DNA of 63,427 bases from Mycobacterium paraense (GTDB taxonomy: Bacteria > Actinomycetota > Actinomycetes > Mycobacteriales > Mycobacteriaceae), in NCBI RefSeq assembly GCF_002101815.1, contig NZ_LQPM01000021.1, positions 1 through 63,427 of the forward strand, read 5' to 3'. The notes beneath the pieces were generated by a model that was not told the DNA's origin, searched no databases, and saw only the letters and a program-made list of their open reading frames with translations. Below are positions 48,608 to 56,025 of this stretch, piece after piece. How positions within the stretch are numbered: the first letter of the stretch is position 1; each line of letters opens with the position of its first letter. The position numbers and the translations under genes were made by a program.

Positions 48608-49174
48608 TCACGCCGGCTTGGTGCTGTCGACCTGTTCCCGGTCGTACCCGATGACGGGCGCCGAGTCGCCGTAGACGTCCAGGGTGTGGATGAAGCGGTG
48701 CAAGCCCATCACCCCGGCGCAGGTGAACCCCAACTCGATGATCTGCGCGGCGGTGAAGTGCTCGCCCAGGCGCTTGTAGAACTCGTCGTCCATGGCGTGG
48801 TGGTCGGAGGAGAGCAGGTCGAGGAACTCGACGGCCATCTGCTCCTGCGGGGTGAGCGCGCCGTGGCCTGGGGCGAGCAGGCAGGCGACGTCCTCGTCGG
48901 TGATCGAGTCGTGCTTGCGCGACTGGCTGCACGGTTCGCATTCGCCGAGCTGCGCGCTGCGGATGCGCAGCAACTCCAGGATCCGGCCGCCCAGCAGCGT
49001 GCCGGCACCGAGCGTGGTCCTGGCCGCGTTGACCTGGTCGAGCTGCGCGCTGCGGTACGCGAAGATCTGCAGGGGCACCGGCGTCGCGTACAGACCGGCT
49101 GCGACGCCGGCCTCCACGATTTCGCGGGAATGGGAGCTGAGCTCTTCCATCGGGATTGGCGCAATACGCGGCAT
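48608..49174 (-). CDS. Carboxymuconolactone decarboxylase/AhpD-like protein
   Basis: A 188-residue all-helical protein. The CMD motif is LRIRSAQLGECEPCSQSRKH with redox pair C79 and C82 and a following His, the AhpD-type active site. VAFLxLLSSDHH-like AVEFLDLLSSDHHAMDDEFY and ELGFTCAGVMGLHRFIHTL continue the fold. Such proteins act as alkylhydroperoxidases or as decarboxylase-like enzymes. It begins the operon with the Ddn-like gene and is divergent from an SDR gene, with 45 bases between starts. Confidence 0.88.
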   Translation of the reverse strand: MPRIAPIPMEELSSHSREIVEAGVAAGLYATPVPLQIFAYRSAQLDQVNAARTTLGAGTLLGGRILELLRIRSAQLGECEPCSQSRKHDSITDEDVACLLAPGHGALTPQEQMAVEFLDLLSSDHHAMDDEFYKRLGEHFTAAQIIELGFTCAGVMGLHRFIHTLDVYGDSAPVIGYDREQVDSTKPA

Positions 49175-49219
49175 CGAATCAGGCTAACTTTTTTGTGCGT
49201 CGGCCAAAAGGAGAACTCG

Positions 49220-50008
49220 ATGTCCAGACTTGCCGGAAAGGTCGCGATAGTCACCGGGGGCGCGGGTGGAATCGGCGCGGCGACCGCGCACGTATTGGCC
49301 CGCGAGGGCGCCGCCGTCGCGGTCGTCGACATCGACGAGGCCAAGGCCGCCGGGGTCGCCGACGAGATCCGGCGAACCGGGGCAAGGGCACTGGCGCTCG
49401 GCGGCGACCTCGCCGAGGAGGACACGGCGCGCGACGTGGTGCGGTCCACCGTCGCTGAGTTCGGCCGAATCGACGTGCTGCACAACAACGCCGCGCTCAC
49501 CGCGAGTGACTTCTTGTCGCGCGACACCACGGTGGCCGAGATGCCGTTGGAGGTGTGGCGACGGTCCTTGGACGTCAACCTCGGAAGCCAGCTGCTGATG
49601 TGCAAGTACGCTGTCCCCGAAATGCGAAGGGGCGGCGGCGGTTCCATCGTCAACATGTCCTCGGGGGCGGCGCTGTCGGGCGACAAGACGCGGCTGGCCT
49701 ACGGCGTGTCGAAGTCCGGGGTGCACGCGCTGACGATGTACGTGGCGACGAGCGAGGGAAAGGGCGGCGTGCGGGCGAACACGATCGTGCCGGGGCTGAT
49801 CCTGACCGACGCGGTGCGCGCGCACCTGTCCGAGGATGTCATCGGCGGGCTTGGCCGCGCCACGTTGACGCCATACCTCGGAGAACCGAAAGACGTTGCC
49901 GAGCTGGTGGTTTTCCTGGCCTCGGAGCAGTCGCGCTACATCACCGGGCAGATGATCGCGATCGACGGCGGGATGTCGGCGCACATCGGCCTTGATACCG
50001 GCGACTAG
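49220..50008 (+). CDS. Short-chain dehydrogenase/reductase (classical SDR)
   Basis: A 262-residue oxidoreductase. The NAD(P) motif is VTGGAGGIGAATA (residues 11-23). Asp in VVDIDEAK suggests NAD preference. NNAA, then Ser in NMSSGAAL and YGVSK complete the catalytic set. The C-terminus (YITGQMIAIDGGMSAHIG) is standard. AAAAGGAGAA lies just before the ATG at 49220. It converges with the LLM gene, the two stops sharing the bases CTAG (50005-50008). Substrate unknown. Confidence 0.92.
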   Translation: MSRLAGKVAIVTGGAGGIGAATAHVLAREGAAVAVVDIDEAKAAGVADEIRRTGARALALGGDLAEEDTARDVVRSTVAEFGRIDVLHNNAALTASDFLSRDTTVAEMPLEVWRRSLDVNLGSQLLMCKYAVPEMRRGGGGSIVNMSSGAALSGDKTRLAYGVSKSGVHALTMYVATSEGKGGVRANTIVPGLILTDAVRAHLSEDVIGGLGRATLTPYLGEPKDVAELVVFLASEQSRYITGQMIAIDGGMSAHIGLDTGD

Positions 50009-50862
50009 AGGATCGCGTCGGCCAGGCGGTCAACCTGGTCGACGGCCTCGCTTGTCGGGTGGAACAGCAGCCGGTCGAAGCCCAGCTCCCGATACCGGCG
50101 GACGGTGTCGCGCGCGTCGTCCGCCGAGCAGACCATGTCGGCGACGTTCACCGCTGCATACTCCGGGGCGAACCCGTAGTAGCGCGCCAGGTGGTCCCTG
50201 CCCGCCGCGACGGCGTCGGCCGACCCGAGCCCGAAGTTCACCGATGCCTGCAGGTAGGGACGCCCGGGCCGGCCCGCGGCCTGCCAACCGGCCCGGATGC
50301 GCTCGGCCAGCGCCGCCTGTTCGTCGTAGTGCCGCACGGCGCCGGCGGCCCACCCCTCGCCGGTGCCGATGACCCGCCGTACCGTCGCCGCCGACCGTCC
50401 ACCGAAGAGCAGCGGAATGTGCACGGGCGCTGGGCATAACGAGCCGTCGCCGCCGACCGGCCCACCGGCCCACAGCTCGCGCATGTGCTCCACCTGTTCG
50501 TCGAGGATCCGGCCACGGCCGCGGAAATCGGCGCCGGTGGCGGCGTAGTCATCGCAGCGGTTACCCACCCCCAGACCGACGACCAGACGGCCGCCGGAGG
50601 TGTGAGCCACGCTGGCGAGCTGCTTGGCCAGCGGAACGACGGGATACAGCGGGGACAGAAGGACATTCGTCACCAGGGTCAGTTCGTCGGTGGCTCCGGC
50701 TGCGGTGGCCAGGGCGATCAGCGGGTCGATACCGGGGTAGAGCAGGCGGTCGATCGTCGCGACGGATTCGAACCCGCGCCGCTCGGCACGGCGGGCCCAT
50801 TGGACGATGGCCGGGCCGGCGACGCCGGCGATGTGGTTCGGCAGCCCGATTCCCAGCTTCAC
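50005..50862 (-). CDS. LLM-class flavin/F420-dependent oxidoreductase
   Basis: A 285-residue TIM-barrel protein of the luciferase-like group. KLGIGLPNH opens strand one; LASVAHTSGGRLVVGLGVGN and FGGRSAATVRRVIGTGEGWA are typical. Many mycobacterial members use F420. GTG at 50862 puts the first beta strand at the N-terminus; an in-frame ATG 23 codons upstream would add a non-barrel leader. It is divergent from the Lrp-type regulator, 101 bases between starts, which may control it. Confidence 0.9.
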   Translation of the reverse strand: MKLGIGLPNHIAGVAGPAIVQWARRAERRGFESVATIDRLLYPGIDPLIALATAAGATDELTLVTNVLLSPLYPVVPLAKQLASVAHTSGGRLVVGLGVGNRCDDYAATGADFRGRGRILDEQVEHMRELWAGGPVGGDGSLCPAPVHIPLLFGGRSAATVRRVIGTGEGWAAGAVRHYDEQAALAERIRAGWQAAGRPGRPYLQASVNFGLGSADAVAAGRDHLARYYGFAPEYAAVNVADMVCSADDARDTVRRYRELGFDRLLFHPTSEAVDQVDRLADAIL

Positions 50863-50963
50863 AGCCCCAGCATCGGCCCTTGCCGTCGATTCTGGACAGT
50901 AAAACCCACTCTGACGGCAAAAATAGGACATATTGCCCGTAGTTCTGTACTGTTTTCCTCACT

Positions 50964-51944
50964 ATGGAGCCGCTGGACGGTCATATTCTGCACGCGCTGC
51001 AGGTCGCGCCGCGGGCGCCGTTCCGGCGTATCGCCGAGGTGATCGGCGCCGGCGAACAAACCGTCGCGCGCCGCTACCGGGCCCTGCGCCGCGACGGCGC
51101 CCTCCGCGTGATCGGCGTGGTGAACCCGCGGGTGTACGGCGAAGACCAGTGGATCGTCCGGGTGCGCGCCAAACCCGACAACCTGCCCCGGCTCGCCGAG
51201 GCGCTGGTCCGCCGGCCCGACGTCACCCATGCCAACGTGTTGTCGGGGGGCACCGAACTCGTCTGCGTGGTCCGCGCGCCGATCGGCGACGCCGGCGACG
51301 GTCTGCTGCACCGGCTCCCCCGCACGCCGGCGGTCCTCGAGATGCGGATCGACTTGGTACTCAACGTCTTCGGGTCACCAGCGGGCGCCCACTGGACGGG
51401 CCACGGCCACGCCCTGGACGAGGACCAGATCAAGGCGCTGCGGCAGCAGGTCGAGGGCGCGAGGCCCGATCGGCCCGCCGCGCCCACGGCCGGCGATCAG
51501 CCGCTGCTGGAGGCGTTGGCCAACGATGGCCGCATCGCCGACAACGCACTGGCGACGCTCACCGGGTGGTCGCCGGCGCGCGTCAAGCGCCGACTGGCCG
51601 CGCTACAGGCCTCCGACACGCTCGCCTACGACCTCGACGTGCTGCCGGAGCGGCTCGGGTTCATGCTGAACGCGATGATCTGGATCTCCACGGCGCCGCG
51701 CCATCTCGCGTCGGTGGCCGAACAGATCGCGCGGCATCCCGAGGTCGCCTCGGTCGTCGCGGTCAGCGGTCCGGCCAACCTGATGGTCGTGGTGATCTGC
51801 CGAGACGCCGGCCACCTCTATCGCTACATCGCCGAGCGCCTGGCCACCGTCGACGACATCCAGGCCTACGACGTCAGCGTCCGCAGTAAGCGGCTCAAGC
51901 AGGTCGGCTCGCTGGTGTCGCGCGGCCGGTTGATTCGCGCCTAG
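50964..51944 (+). CDS. Lrp/AsnC-type regulator with two Lrp units
   Basis: A 326-residue protein, about twice the length of a single Lrp. Unit one has the helix-turn-helix APFRRIAEVIGAGEQTVARR and a ligand-binding RAM-like fold to about residue 150. Unit two has NDGRIADNALATLTGWSPAR and a second fold ending DDIQAYDVSVRSKRLKQVG. Tandem Lrp proteins of this type occur in actinobacteria and probably act as pseudo-dimers. No Shine-Dalgarno precedes the ATG; TACTGT at 50948-50953 could be a -10, giving a very short leader. Its stop shares CTAG with the SDR stop at 51941. Confidence 0.88.
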   Translation: MEPLDGHILHALQVAPRAPFRRIAEVIGAGEQTVARRYRALRRDGALRVIGVVNPRVYGEDQWIVRVRAKPDNLPRLAEALVRRPDVTHANVLSGGTELVCVVRAPIGDAGDGLLHRLPRTPAVLEMRIDLVLNVFGSPAGAHWTGHGHALDEDQIKALRQQVEGARPDRPAAPTAGDQPLLEALANDGRIADNALATLTGWSPARVKRRLAALQASDTLAYDLDVLPERLGFMLNAMIWISTAPRHLASVAEQIARHPEVASVVAVSGPANLMVVVICRDAGHLYRYIAERLATVDDIQAYDVSVRSKRLKQVGSLVSRGRLIRA

Positions 51945-52753
51945 CCGCTCGTCGGTCCCAGCGCGTAGGCGCCGGTCTCCGGGTGGTGATACCAGCCGCT
52001 GGCGGCGTGGGTGCCGCCGTCGACGTGGATCGTTTGGCCGGTGATATAGCTGGACATCTCGGAGGCCAGAAAGACTGCCGCGCCTGCCATTTCGTCGACG
52101 TGACCGGCACGGCCCATCGGCACGGTGAGGCCGAATCGCTGCTCGGAGCCGGGCGGCGCGATTGCCCTGATGCCTTCGGTCAGGGTGATGTCGGGCGCCA
52201 GCGCGTTGACCCGGATCCCGTGCGGCGCGAGTTCCAGCGCCGCGGTCTTGGTGTAGTTGATGACGCCCGCCTTGGCGGCCGCGTAGGTGGCGTAGCCGGG
52301 TGCGGCGCGCACGCCCTCGATCGAGGTGACGCTGATGATGCTGCCCGGCAGCTTCTGTTCGACGAGGATGCGCGCCACCCGCTGCGTGCACAGGTAAACG
52401 TGGCGCAGGTTCGCCTTGTACAGTGCGTCCCAACCGTTTTCGCTGGTGTCGAGGATGCCCGACCAGAACACCCCGCCGGCGTTGTTGACCAGGATGCTCA
52501 CCGTCCCGAGTTCGGCGGTCGTCTGCGCCAACGCGGCGTCCACCGCGGTGCTGTCGCGCACGTCGACGGGAAGCCCCAGCGCGCCGATCTCCTCGGCGGC
52601 CGCCGCGCACGATTCCGGGTTGCGCTCCCAGATGGCGACCCGCGCGCCGAAAGCCTTCAGCCCCGCCGCGATGCCGCGGCCGATGCCCGCGCCGCCGCCG
52701 GTGACCACCGCGACACGGTCGGTCAGAAGGACGCTGGAGGGGTCGAGTGTCAT
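51941..52753 (-). CDS. Short-chain dehydrogenase/reductase (classical SDR)
   Basis: A 270-residue oxidoreductase. VVTGGGAGIGRGIAAGL binds the cofactor. LVNNAGG, Ser in SVTSIEGVRA and YATYAAAKAG give the catalytic residues. The C-terminus has the usual SSYITGQTIHVDGG. ATG at 52753 has no ribosome site but has TATATT 7 bases upstream, suggesting a leaderless mRNA. It is divergent from the NmrA-type reductase gene, and the 82-base gap holds an inverted repeat. Substrate unknown. Confidence 0.92.
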   Translation of the reverse strand: MTLDPSSVLLTDRVAVVTGGGAGIGRGIAAGLKAFGARVAIWERNPESCAAAAEEIGALGLPVDVRDSTAVDAALAQTTAELGTVSILVNNAGGVFWSGILDTSENGWDALYKANLRHVYLCTQRVARILVEQKLPGSIISVTSIEGVRAAPGYATYAAAKAGVINYTKTAALELAPHGIRVNALAPDITLTEGIRAIAPPGSEQRFGLTVPMGRAGHVDEMAGAAVFLASEMSSYITGQTIHVDGGTHAASGWYHHPETGAYALGPTSG

Positions 52754-52760
52754 GCAGCTG

Positions 52761-52766
52761 AATATA
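52761..52766 (-). promoter_or_regulatory. Probable leaderless promoter -10 of SDR gene
   Basis: On the minus strand TATATT lies 7 bases before the ATG at 52753, preceded by TTGTCC. The distance puts the transcription start at the A of the start codon. No Shine-Dalgarno is present. Confidence 0.45.
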
Positions 52767-52797
52767 GGACAATGCGACGTCAAGGTTTACAGTCTTT

Positions 52798-52824
52798 ACT
52801 GATTATGTTTGATCTGTAATCAGT
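52798..52824. promoter_or_regulatory. Probable TetR operator (8-bp inverted repeat)
   Basis: ACTGATTA (52798-52805) and TAATCAGT (52817-52824) are perfect arms with an 11-base spacer. The site overlaps the leader just before the ribosome site of the NmrA-type gene (GTGGAGG at 52823-52829). The TetR gene follows that gene in the same operon, so autoregulation, with control of the divergent SDR as well, is a reasonable reading. Confidence 0.6.
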
Positions 52825-52835
52825 GGAGGGCCGCC

Positions 52836-53825
52836 ATGACCAGCACGATCTTCGTCACCGGCGCGACCGGACAGACCGGCGGCAATGTGTGCCAGCAGCT
52901 GATCGAGCGCGGCGACCACGTGCGCGCGCTGGTGCGCAACCCCGACGACGCGACGGCGCTGGCCGGGATCGGCGTGGAACTGATCAGGGGCGACATCACC
53001 GACGCCGACGACGTCCTGCGCGCGGCCAAGGGCGCCGACGCGGCCATTCACTGCGCGGCACTGCTGGGCGGCGCGAGCCAAGACCTGGACGACTTCAAGG
53101 CCGTCAACATGGTCGGCACCGCCAACGTGCTGGATGCGGCCAAGGCGCACGGCATGCGCCGCGTCGTCGCCCTGAGCACCGCCACGTTCCTGGACCTGAG
53201 CACCGGCGCCGATTTCGAAGAGGCGCCCGTGCTGCGCAATCCGCCGGGCGACCCCTACACCGTCACCAAGCTCGCCGCCTTCCTCGACGCGCACGAGCGT
53301 GCCGCCGCCGGCGACGACGTCCTGACCTGCCATCCTGGCGCGATCTTCGGGCCCGGCCTGGTCGTCGAGCGCGCCCTGCACCGCACCAGCTTCAACCGGG
53401 TGCTGCTCGCCGGGATGCGCGGAAAGATCAAGCGCTACCTGGCTTTTCCGGTGACCTGGGTCGCCGGCGCCGACGTCGCCAAGGGATCGATCGCCGCGCT
53501 GGACAAGGGCGTGGCCGGCGAGCGCTACCTGCTGGTGGGCCGCCCCGAGGACACCTTCAGCACCGCCGGCGGCATCAATCGCGCCTGCGAGATCGCCGGA
53601 ATCGATCATCGCGTCGAGGATCTCGACTACCGCACGGATCCCGAGGCGTTGACCGCCGAATTCGGGCCCACCCTGATGGCCATCGCCGCCGCCGCGGCCA
53701 AGAGCGAGCGCAGGCCCAGGGCGACCAACAACCTGACCAGCCGGCGCCTCGGCTATGCGCCCATGTCCTTCGATGACGGCCTGCGACTGCTGATCTCGTG
53801 GCTGCGCGAGCTCGGCAAGCTGTAG
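52836..53825 (+). CDS. NAD(P)-dependent epimerase/reductase (extended SDR)
   Basis: A 329-residue extended SDR. The cofactor motif is IFVTGATGQTGGNVCQ (TGxxGxxG). ALSTATFLD and DPYTVTKLAAF hold the Ser/Thr and the YxxxK catalytic pair (Tyr-Thr-Val-Thr-Lys). The HPGAIFGPGL segment is typical of dihydroflavonol-reductase-like and 3beta-hydroxysteroid-dehydrogenase-like members. The ATG at 52836 has GTGGAGG 6 bases upstream. A TetR gene follows 8 bases after the stop in the same operon. Confidence 0.9.
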   Translation: MTSTIFVTGATGQTGGNVCQQLIERGDHVRALVRNPDDATALAGIGVELIRGDITDADDVLRAAKGADAAIHCAALLGGASQDLDDFKAVNMVGTANVLDAAKAHGMRRVVALSTATFLDLSTGADFEEAPVLRNPPGDPYTVTKLAAFLDAHERAAAGDDVLTCHPGAIFGPGLVVERALHRTSFNRVLLAGMRGKIKRYLAFPVTWVAGADVAKGSIAALDKGVAGERYLLVGRPEDTFSTAGGINRACEIAGIDHRVEDLDYRTDPEALTAEFGPTLMAIAAAAAKSERRPRATNNLTSRRLGYAPMSFDDGLRLLISWLRELGKL

Positions 53826-53833
53826 GGATCGCC

Positions 53834-54376
53834 GTGGTGGACCTGGCCGATCGGATCCTCGACGCGGCCCAGCGGCTGGTGTTCCGGGCCGGGGCGCGCA
53901 GGCTGTCGCTGTCGGACGTGGCGGCCCGGGCCGGGGTGTCGCGGCCCACGCTCTACCGCTACTTCGCGTCCAAAGAGGAGCTCATCGACGCGCTCGGCAA
54001 ACGCGAGCGGCGGCGCTTCAACGCCGCGTTGGACCAAGCGATGTCCGGCGTCGTCGGGGTCGCGCGGCTTCAGGCCGCGATCGACGTCGTCGCGACGTTC
54101 GTCGACGTCCAGCCGCCCGGCCGGCTGCTCGACCTGGAGCCGGCGTTTGCGCACGACCAGATGGCGCAGGCGCTGCCGATGCTCGCCGACGGGCTGACGG
54201 CCGTGTTACAGCTCTGCGCCCGCGAGGGCGCCTTCGCGACGGCGGTCGATCCCCGCGACCTCGCCGGTGCGGTCGCGCGAACCGCGATGAGCCACTACAT
54301 TTTTCCCGACGCCGACCCCGCCGCAGCGCGCCGCGAGATCCGGGCCGCCGCCGGCCTCCCCGCTCAGGCGAGCTGA
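53834..54376 (+). CDS. TetR-family transcriptional regulator
   Basis: A 180-residue repressor. The helix-turn-helix is LSLSDVAARAGVSRPTLYRY followed by FASKEELIDAL. The C-terminal ligand pocket is divergent. GTG at 53834 (first of two) is chosen; it lies 8 bases after the reductase stop. Its 3' end overlaps the convergent FDOR gene by 13 bases. The inverted repeat at 52798-52824 is the probable operator. Confidence 0.92.
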   Translation: MVDLADRILDAAQRLVFRAGARRLSLSDVAARAGVSRPTLYRYFASKEELIDALGKRERRRFNAALDQAMSGVVGVARLQAAIDVVATFVDVQPPGRLLDLEPAFAHDQMAQALPMLADGLTAVLQLCAREGAFATAVDPRDLAGAVARTAMSHYIFPDADPAAARREIRAAAGLPAQAS

Positions 54377-54894
54377 AACTTCGTCGCGCCGAACGGCTCG
54401 TAGGTTCCCAGCGCGACCACCGTCGACGGCTCCATCCGATACACGTGCCACGGCGCCGGGCCGGCCGATTGCGCGCTGTACTCCGCCGTCAGCGCGTCGC
54501 CCGCAACCTCGCACGGCCATCCACCGCGCACGAAAGAGTCCGCCACGGAAGCCAATTCGGTCCCGGAAGTGACCCGCCGCGCGACGCCCTCGATGACCAA
54601 GTCGAACGGTTCCGTCGCCACACTGAACGCGCATCGCGGATCGCGGCCCAGGTTGCGCGACTTGCGGGTCGCCGGGCCCGAGGTGAAGTACCAGCTGCCG
54701 TTGTCCTGCGTCGTCCCGACGGCCGTCACATGCGGGCTTCCGTCCGGATTGATCGTCGTGAGCCACACGGTGTGGCGTTGCGGGCCGCCGCTGCCCGGCG
54801 CCTGCGTCAGCTCACCGTCCAGCACTGCCTTGACGCGGTCCCAGCCAATCGGAGGCGCCCCGTACCCGTCGAGATTGCGGTGTGTGATCGTCAT
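54364..54894 (-). CDS. PNPOx-like/FDOR-family flavin or F420 protein
   Basis: A 176-residue split beta-barrel protein. HTVWLTTINPDGSPHVTAVG and WYFTSGPATRKSRNLGRDPR are the cofactor-binding strands shared by pyridoxamine phosphate oxidase-like and F420-binding FDOR-B proteins. CAFSVATEPFDLVIEGVARR continues the barrel. Which cofactor is used cannot be decided by eye. It is convergent with the TetR gene (13-base overlap) and lies 30 bases after the NUDIX stop on the same strand. Confidence 0.85.
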   Translation of the reverse strand: MTITHRNLDGYGAPPIGWDRVKAVLDGELTQAPGSGGPQRHTVWLTTINPDGSPHVTAVGTTQDNGSWYFTSGPATRKSRNLGRDPRCAFSVATEPFDLVIEGVARRVTSGTELASVADSFVRGGWPCEVAGDALTAEYSAQSAGPAPWHVYRMEPSTVVALGTYEPFGATKFQLA

Positions 54895-54924
54895 GCCGGT
54901 ATTGACCGATGGCGGCGGTGGAAT

Positions 54925-55497
54925 TCATCGCTCCCGCAGCAGGAACAATCCGTAGGCGGCGACGGACTGCGCGTCGACGATCACCCCGGTGCGCATCATT
55001 TCCTCGACGTCTTCGCGCGAGAACCATTCGCTGCGCATGTCCTGTTCCTCGTGCTCGCGATCCGATTCGCCCTCGGCGATCCCGGTGGCCAGGAACACCC
55101 AGCCGCGCTGGCTGCTCATCCCCGCGGCGACGTCGAGCTGGCCGAGCGCCTCGAACGACGTCGCGCGCAGTCCGGTCTCCTCGCGCAACTCGCGCTCGGC
55201 CAACTTTGCCGGCTCGGCGTCGACAAGATCCGGGGCGCTGCCCTGCGGGAACTCCCAGCGCCGCGCGCCGAGCGGGTAGCGGTACTGCTCCACGAGCCGA
55301 AACCGGCTCCCGTCGTACGGCATCACCAGCGCGTACGTCGGCTTGTCCACCACGGCGTAGATGCCCAGACTCCCGTCGGGACGGCGGATGTCGTCTTCCC
55401 GGATCACCAGCCAGCGGTTCCGATAGATCTCGCGGGACGAGACGCATTCGATGAAAGGCACCCCGCCAGTATCGCGAGGAGTATGTTCCCAAGCCAT
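54925..55497 (-). CDS. NUDIX hydrolase
   Basis: A 190-residue hydrolase if started at 55497. The NUDIX box is GSAPDLVDAEPAKLAERELR (residues about 88-107) followed by EETGLRA: REL-REETGLRA supplies the metal-binding glutamates, with an insertion before it as in ADP-ribose pyrophosphatases. RWEFPQGSA and ATGIAEGESDREHEEQDM are consistent with nucleoside diphosphate sugar substrates. Two starts are possible: ATG 55497, which overlaps the divergent ATG of the ketosteroid isomerase-like gene (CATG), or GTG 55461, leaving 34 bases between the genes. Confidence 0.88.
   Translation of the reverse strand: MAWEHTPRDTGGVPFIECVSSREIYRNRWLVIREDDIRRPDGSLGIYAVVDKPTYALVMPYDGSRFRLVEQYRYPLGARRWEFPQGSAPDLVDAEPAKLAERELREETGLRATSFEALGQLDVAAGMSSQRGWVFLATGIAEGESDREHEEQDMRSEWFSREDVEEMMRTGVIVDAQSVAAYGLFLLRER
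55482..55487 (+). promoter_or_regulatory. Possible leaderless promoter -10 of KSI-like gene
   Basis: TATGTT lies 8 bases before the ATG at 55496, which would give a leaderless or nearly leaderless mRNA. If used, it lies inside the NUDIX gene read from its longer start, which slightly favours the shorter NUDIX start at 55461. Confidence 0.35.
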
Positions 55498-55867
55498 GCC
55501 CTCCCAGGAAGCCATCGCACAGACCGTCAACAGCTACCTCGAGCTCGTCGCCGCCGGCAAAACCGACGAGATCCTCAACCTGTATGCCGCCGACGCGACC
55601 GTCGAGGACCCGATCGGTTCGGACGTCCGGCGCGGACACGACGCCATCCGCGAGTTCTACGCGGGGTTCCAGGACCTCAAGAAAGACACCGAACTCGTGG
55701 AGCTGCGCGTCGGCGGCAGCGAGGCGGCGTATTTGTGGCACCTCACGCTCGACACCGGTGACAGCCGCAGCCGCATCTCGCCCATCTCGCACATGAAATT
55801 CGACGAGGACGCCAAGATCACCTCGATGCGGGCGTTCTGGTCGCCGGCCGACGTCAAGGTCCTCTGA
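55496..55867 (+). CDS. Ketosteroid isomerase-like protein (SnoaL/NTF2 fold)
   Basis: A 123-residue cone-shaped NTF2 fold. It matches delta5-3-ketosteroid isomerase in length and key sites: Tyr14 in VNSYLELV and the proton-shuttling Asp38 in VEDPIGSDV, and the C-terminal SMRAFWSP. The third catalytic Asp (Asp99 in the C. testosteroni enzyme) aligns with Ser98 in SPISHMKFD, so the oxyanion hole is altered. It may still isomerise a steroid or a related enone, perhaps with different specificity, or bind without catalysis. It is divergent from the NUDIX gene. Confidence 0.82.
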   Translation: MPSQEAIAQTVNSYLELVAAGKTDEILNLYAADATVEDPIGSDVRRGHDAIREFYAGFQDLKKDTELVELRVGGSEAAYLWHLTLDTGDSRSRISPISHMKFDEDAKITSMRAFWSPADVKVL

Positions 55868-55979
55868 GCGGGCCGCGGCTTCGGTTGCGGCACAAGGGTT
55901 CCGCCGCAGTCCCCTCATCGGCGACCGAGCGAGCCGGGATTTCGGCGGGTTAAAGCTCGTTTCTCGGGGCGTCGGCGGC

Positions 55980-55985
55980 GATAAT
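55980..55985 (+). promoter_or_regulatory. Possible promoter -10 for a leaderless short ORF upstream of the channel gene
   Basis: GATAAT ends 6 bases before an ATG at 55992, the spacing of a leaderless mycobacterial start. No clear -35 is present. See the short ORF at 55992-56024. Confidence 0.45.
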
Positions 55986-55991
55986 GCATCG

Positions 55992-56024
55992 ATGAACCCT
56001 CACGACGACGATCCACCGCTCTAG
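55992..56024 (+). CDS. Putative 10-codon leader ORF
   Basis: ATG at 55992 opens a frame of ten codons, MNPHDDDPPL, ending with TAG at 56024, one base before the channel ATG at 56026. GATAAT at 55980-55985 would start transcription at the ATG. The channel gene itself lacks a Shine-Dalgarno, so it may be translated by coupling from this short frame. It could equally be a chance frame; only ribosome profiling or start-site mapping would tell. Confidence 0.35.
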   Translation: MNPHDDDPPL

Positions 56025-56025
56025 C

